A DNA stretch of 64,000 nucleotides. Origin: Hydractinia symbiolongicarpus. Taxonomy: Eukaryota > Cnidaria > Hydrozoa > Anthoathecata > Hydractiniidae. The DNA lies in assembly GCF_029227915.1 (NCBI RefSeq), contig NC_079882.1:992001-1056000 (forward strand). The letters run 5' to 3'. Under the pieces are notes generated by a model. It did no database searches. It was not told where the DNA came from and saw only the letters and a program-made list of their open reading frames with translations. The translations under genes and the position numbers were made by a program. Shown piece after piece: positions 58,901 to 64,000 of the stretch; the stretch's first letter is position 1; each line of letters opens with the position of its first letter.

Positions 58901-61900
58901 CTGACACCGTTAGAAAGACAATAAAATGTACTTTTTGAAACTGTCGCTATTTCTTCAGCACGCGATAGCGGCTAGGATTGGTCCTACATTAAAATTGACT
59001 TATTTATCTAAGTTGTTAAATGAAGCGCTACCACAGCGCCCAGTGTAATCGCTGAGTTCCGGCAAACATTTCAAATTAAGAAGAATGTTATTTCTTCGAG
59101 TCCAATTGTCTCCTTGATCACATTTATCAGGTCACAGTCCAAAGTTTGTTCAATTAAGTCACACATTCAATCGTTTCATTGTTCAAAGCGATACAACCTA
59201 GTAATAAGAGAAAAATATCGCTAAATACATGTTGGTACGAATATGTGACCCAACCGTTATAACTCAAACGGACTGACACCGTTAGAAAGTCAATAAAATG
59301 TACTTTTTTGAAACTGTCGCTATTTTTTCAGCGCTTGATAGCCGCTAGGATTGGTCCTACATTAAAATTGACTTATTTATCTAAGTTTTTAAATGAAGCG
59401 CTACCACAGCGCCCAGTGTAATCGCTGAGTTGCGGCAATCATGTCAAGTTAAGAAAAATGTTTTTCTCGGAGTCCAATTGTCTCACTTAGAACATTTATA
59501 AGGTCACAGTCCAAAATCAGTTCAATTAAGTCCCACAGTTAATCGTTTCACTGTTAAAAGCGAAGCAACCTAGTAATATGAGAAAAATATCGCTAAATAC
59601 ATGTTGGTACGAATATATGACGCAACCGTTGTAACTGAAGCGGATTGATATCGTTAGAAATTCAATGAAATGTAGTATTTGAAACTGTCGCTATTTCGTC
59701 AGCGCGCGATAACGGCTAGGATTGGTCCCACAGTAAAAATGACTTATTTATCTAAGATTTTAAATGAAGCGCTACCACAGCGCCCAGTGTAATCGCTGAG
59801 TTCCGGCAAACATTTCAAATTAAGAAGAATGTTATTTCTTGGAGTCCAATTGTCTCACTTTCACATTTATAAGGTCACAGCCCATAATCAGTTCAATTTA
59901 GTCCCACAGTCAATCGTTTCACTGTTAAAAGCGATGCAACCTAGTAATATGAAAAAAATATCGCTAAATACATGTTGGTACGAATATGTGACCCAACCGT
60001 TATAATTGAAACGGACTGACACCGTTAGAAAGTCAATAAAATGTACTTTTTGAAACTGTCGCTATTTCTTCAGCGCGCGATAGCGGCTAGGATTGGTCCC
60101 ACAGTAAAAATGACTTATTTATCTAAGATTTTAAATGAAGCGCTACCACAGCGCCCAGTGTAATCGCTGAGTTCCGGCAAACATTTCAAATTAAGAAGAA
60201 TGTTATTTCTTCGAGTCCAATTGTCTCACTTTCACATTTATAAGGTCACAGCCCATAATCAGTTCAATTTAGTCCCACAGTCAATCGTTTCACTGTTAAA
60301 AGCGATGCAACCTAGTAATATGAGAAAAATATCGCTAAATACATGTTGGTACGAATATGTGACCCAACCGTTATAACTGAAACGGACTGACACCGTTAGA
60401 AAGTCAATAAAATGTACTTTTTGAAACTGTCGCTATTTCTTCAGCGCGCGATAGCGGCTAGGATTGGTCCTACATTAAAATTGACTTACTTATCTAAGTT
60501 TTTAAATGAAGCGCTACCACAGCGCCCAGTGTAATCGCTGAGTTGCGGCAATCATGTCAAGTTAAGAAAAATGTTTTTCTCGGAGTCCAATTGTCTCACT
60601 TAGAACATTTATAAGGTCACAGTCCAAAATCAGTTCAATTAAGCAACCTAGTAATATGAGAAAAATATCGCTAAAAGCATGTCGGTACGAATATATGACG
60701 CAACCGTTGTAACTGAAGCGGATTGATACCGTTAGAAAGTCAATGAAATGTACTTTTTGAAACTGTCGCTATTTCTTCAGCGCGCGATAGCGGCTAGGAT
60801 TGGTCCTACATTAAAATTGACTTATTTATCTAAGTTTTTGAATGAAGCGCTACCACAGCGCCCAGTGTAATCGCTGAGTTGCTGCAATCATGTCAAGTTA
60901 AGAAAAATGTTTTTCTCGGAGTCCAATTGTCTCACTTAGAACATTTATAAGGTCACAGTCCAAAATCAGTTCAATTAAGCAACCTAGTAATATGAGAAAA
61001 ATATTGCTAAATACATGTTGGTACGAATATGTGACCCAACCGTTATAAGTCAAACGGACTGACACCTTTAGAAAGTCAAAGAAATGTGCTTTTTGAAACT
61101 GTCGCTATTTCTTCAGCGCGCGATAACGGCTAGGATTGGTCCCACAGTAAAAATGACTTATTTATCAAAATTTTTAAATGAAGCGCTACCACAGCGCCCA
61201 GTGTAATTGCTGAGTTCCGGTAATCACGTGAAATTAAGAAAAATGTTATTTCTTGGAGTCCAATTGTCTCAATTATAACATTTATAAGGTCACAGTCCAA
61301 AATCAGTTCAATTAAGTCCCACAGTCAATCGTTTCACTGTTAAAAGCGATGCAACCTAGTAATATGAGCAAAATATCGCTAAATACATATTGGTACGAAT
61401 ATGAGACACAACCGTTATAACTCAAACGGACTGATACCGTTAGAAAGTCAATGAAATGTACTTTTTGAAACTGTCGGTATTTCTTCACCGTGCGATAACG
61501 GCTAGGATTGGTTCCACAGTAAATATGACTTATTTATCTAAATTTTTAAATGAAGCGCTACCACAGCGCCCAGTGTAATTGCTGAGTTCCGGTTATCACG
61601 TGAATTTAAGAAAAATGTTATTTCTTGGAGTCCAATTGTCTCACTTATAACGTTTATAAGGTTACAGTCCAAAATCAGTTCACTTAAGTCCCACAGTCAA
61701 TCGTTTGACTGTTAAAAGCGATGCAACCTAGTAATATCAGAAAAATATCGCTAAATACATGTTGGTACGAATATGTGACGCAACCGTTGTAACTGAAGCG
61801 GATTGATACCGTTAGAAAGTGAATGAAATGTAGTATTTGAAACTGTCGCTATTTCTTCAGCGTGCGATAACGGCTAGGATTGGTTCCACAGTAAAAATTG

Positions 61901-63890
61901 ACTTTTTTATCTAAATTTTTAAATAAAGCGCTACCACGGCGCCCAGTGTAATCGCTGAGTTGCGGCAATCATGTCAAATTAAGAAGAATGTTATTTCTTG
62001 GAGTCCAATTGTCTCCTTGATCACATTTATCAGGTCACAGTCCAAAGTTTGTTCAAATAAGTCACACATTCAATCGTTTCATTGTTCAAAGCGATACAAC
62101 CTAGTAATAAGAGAAAAATATCGCTAAATACATGTTGGTACGAATATGTGACCCAACCGTTATAACTCAAACGGACTGACACCTTTGGAAAGTCAATAAA
62201 ATGTACTTTTTGAATCTGTCGCTATTTCTTCAGCGCGCGATAGCGGCTAGGATTGGTCCTACATTAAAAATGACTTATTTATCTAAGTTTTTAAATAAAG
62301 CGCTACCACAGCGCCCAGTGTAATCGCTGAGTTGCGGCAATCATGTCAAGTTAAGAAAAATGTGTTTCTCGGAGTCCAATTGTCTCACTTAGAACATTTA
62401 TAAGGTCACAGTCCAAAATCAGTTCAATAAAGTCCCACAGTTAATCGTTTCACTGTTAAAAGCGAAGCAACCTAGTATAATGAGAAAAATATCGCTAAAA
62501 GCATGTCGGTACGAATATATGACGCAACCGTTGTAACTGAAGCGGATTGATACCGTTAGAAAGTCAATGAAATGTACTTTTTGAAACTGTCGCTATTTCT
62601 TCAGCGCGCGATAGCGGCTAGGATTGGTCCTACATTAAAATTGACTTATTTATCTAAGTTTTTAAATGAAGCGCTACCACAGCGCCCAGTGTAATCGCTG
62701 AGTTGCTGCAATCATGTCAAGTTAAGAAAAATGTTTTTCTCGGAGTCCAATTGTCTCACTTAGAACATTTATAAGGTCACAGTCCAAAATCAGTTCAATT
62801 AAGCAACCTAGTAATATGAGAAAAATATCGCTAAATACATGTTGGTACGAATATGTGACCCAACCGTTATAAGTCAAACGGACTGACACCTTTAGAAAGT
62901 CAAAGAAATGTGCTTTTTGAAACTGTCGCTATTTCTTCAGCGCGCGATAACGGCTAGGATTGGTCCCACAGTAAAAATGACTTATTTATCAAAATTTTTA
63001 AATGAAGCGCTACCACAGCGCCCAGTGTAATTGCTGAGTTCCGGTAATCACGTGAAATTAAGAAAAATGTTTTTTCTTGGAGTCCAATTGTCTCAATTAT
63101 AACATTTATAAGGTCACAGTCCAAAATCAGTTCAATTAAGTCCCACAGTCAATCGTTTCACTGTTAAAAGCGATGCAACCTAGTAATATGAGAAAAATAT
63201 CGCTAAATACATGTTGGTACGAATATGTGACCCAACCGTTATAACTCAAACGGACTGATACCGTTAGAAATTCAATGAAATGTACTTTTTGAAACTGTCG
63301 CTATTTCATCAGCGCGCGATAACGGCTAGGATTGGTTCCACAGTAAATATGACTTATTTATCTAAATTTTTAAATGAAGCGCTACCACAGCGCCCAGTGT
63401 AATTGCTGAGTTCCGGTTATCACGTGAATTTAAGAAAAATGTTATTTCTTGGAGTCCACATGTCTCACTTATAACGTTTATAAGGTTACAGTCCAAAATC
63501 AGTTCAATTAAGTCCCACAGTCAATCGTTTGACTGTTAAAAGCGATGCAACCTAGTAATATGAGAAAAATATCGCTAAATACATGTTGGTACGAATATGT
63601 GACGCAACCGTTGTAACTGAAGCGGATTGATACCGTTAGAAAGTGAATGAAATGTAGTATTTGAAACTGTCGCTATTTCTTCAGCGTGCGATAACGGCTA
63701 GGATTGGTTCCACAGTAAAAATTGACTTTTTTATCTAAATTTTTAAATGAAGCGCTACCACAGCGCCCAGTGTAATCGCTGAGTTGCTGCAATCATGTCA
63801 AGTTAAGAAAAATGTTTTTCTCGGAGTCCAATTGTCTCACTTAGAACATTTATAAGGTCACAGTCCAAAATCAGTTCAATTAAGCAACCT
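55912..63890 (+). repeat. 35 bp deletion subfamily of the satellite (seven monomers)
   Basis: In monomers near 55920, 57370, 58450, 60640, 60976, 62801 and 63881, TTCAATTAAG runs directly into CAACCTAGTAAT. This lacks the 35 bases from TCCCACAG through GCGAAG found in the other monomers. The breakpoints share AAG. The lost piece contains both arms of the TCGYTT/AAAGCGA inverted repeat. This variant was seen only in the right block. Confidence 0.9.
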
Positions 63891-64000
63891 AGTAATATGA
63901 GAAAAATATCGCTAAATACATGTTGGTACGAATATGTGACCCAACCGTTATAAGTCAAACGGACTGACACCTTTAGAAAGTCAAAGAAATGTGCTTTTTG

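Larger units (their letters stand above)
54583..64000 (+). repeat. 372 bp satellite array, right block (continues beyond the window)
   Basis: About 25 monomers in the same orientation as elsewhere. Two main subtypes tend to alternate: one with CACTTTCACATTTATAAGGTCACAGCCC and one with GTTTTTCTCGGAGTCC...CACTTAGAAC. Seven monomers carry the same 35 bp deletion (TTCAATTAAG joined to CAACCTAG). Several multi-monomer duplications are visible; for example the TTGCTGCAATCATGTCAAG monomers near 60881, 62703 and 63783 are followed by the same neighbours. The array does not end in this window. Confidence 0.96.

Noticed and set aside
1397-64000. CENP-B-box-like motif, or internal Pol III promoter (B-box) in the satellite
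   Set aside because: No word fits the CENP-B box consensus. GTTCAATTAAG resembles a B-box only loosely and lacks the final C and a paired A-box.
1397-64000. CRISPR-like array (regular repeats)
   Set aside because: The repeat unit is a contiguous ~372 bp monomer without spacer/repeat alternation, in a eukaryotic context.

Overview
This window is almost entirely satellite DNA from an animal genome, most likely an invertebrate. I cannot name the species. A long tandem array of an approximately 371-372 bp AT-rich monomer begins at about 1397 and runs past the right edge at 64000. That is roughly 62.6 kb and about 155 monomers once the insertions are subtracted (my arithmetic from anchor spacings). 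The eukaryotic assignment rests on the satellite, a 5'-truncated CR1/Jockey-like LINE present twice, a 5'-truncated Penelope-like element (PLE) with a GIY-YIG endonuclease, and an intron-exon type boundary in the left flank. There are no bacterial-type operons, no rRNA or tRNA genes that I can recognise, and no CRISPR.

Layout. 1-574: an open reading frame on the minus strand, running off the left edge and preceded by a plausible 3' splice site. It looks like the N-terminal part of a transposase-like metazoan protein. 575-1368: non-satellite DNA that includes a degenerate inverted copy of part of that ORF. 1369-1395: a (TA)n tract sitting exactly on the array edge. 1397-20453: satellite with several higher-order duplications. 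20454-22530: LINE copy 1 (minus strand). 22531-25222: satellite. 25223-27152: LINE copy 2. 27153-53682: satellite. 53683-54582: PLE fragment (minus strand), flanked by an 11 bp target-site duplication. 54583-64000: satellite, with a characteristic 35 bp deletion variant.

The two LINE copies are not independent insertions. They are one insertion carried in a tandem duplication of exactly 4622 bp (20601-25222 and 25223-29844), joined at a 7 bp microhomology (GTTAAAA) between LINE and satellite. The LINE reading frame is chimeric: its start codon and first 16-17 codons come from satellite sequence. Elsewhere the array shows in-register duplications (372, 742, 1116 and 1118 bp) and out-of-register ones (988 and 1208 bp). 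It therefore appears to have grown by both unequal exchange and illegitimate events. Short ORFs inside the satellite are read-through of the monomer and are not annotated as genes. No cellular gene system can be supported here; the interest lies in satellite architecture and in how the satellite and retroelements affect each other.
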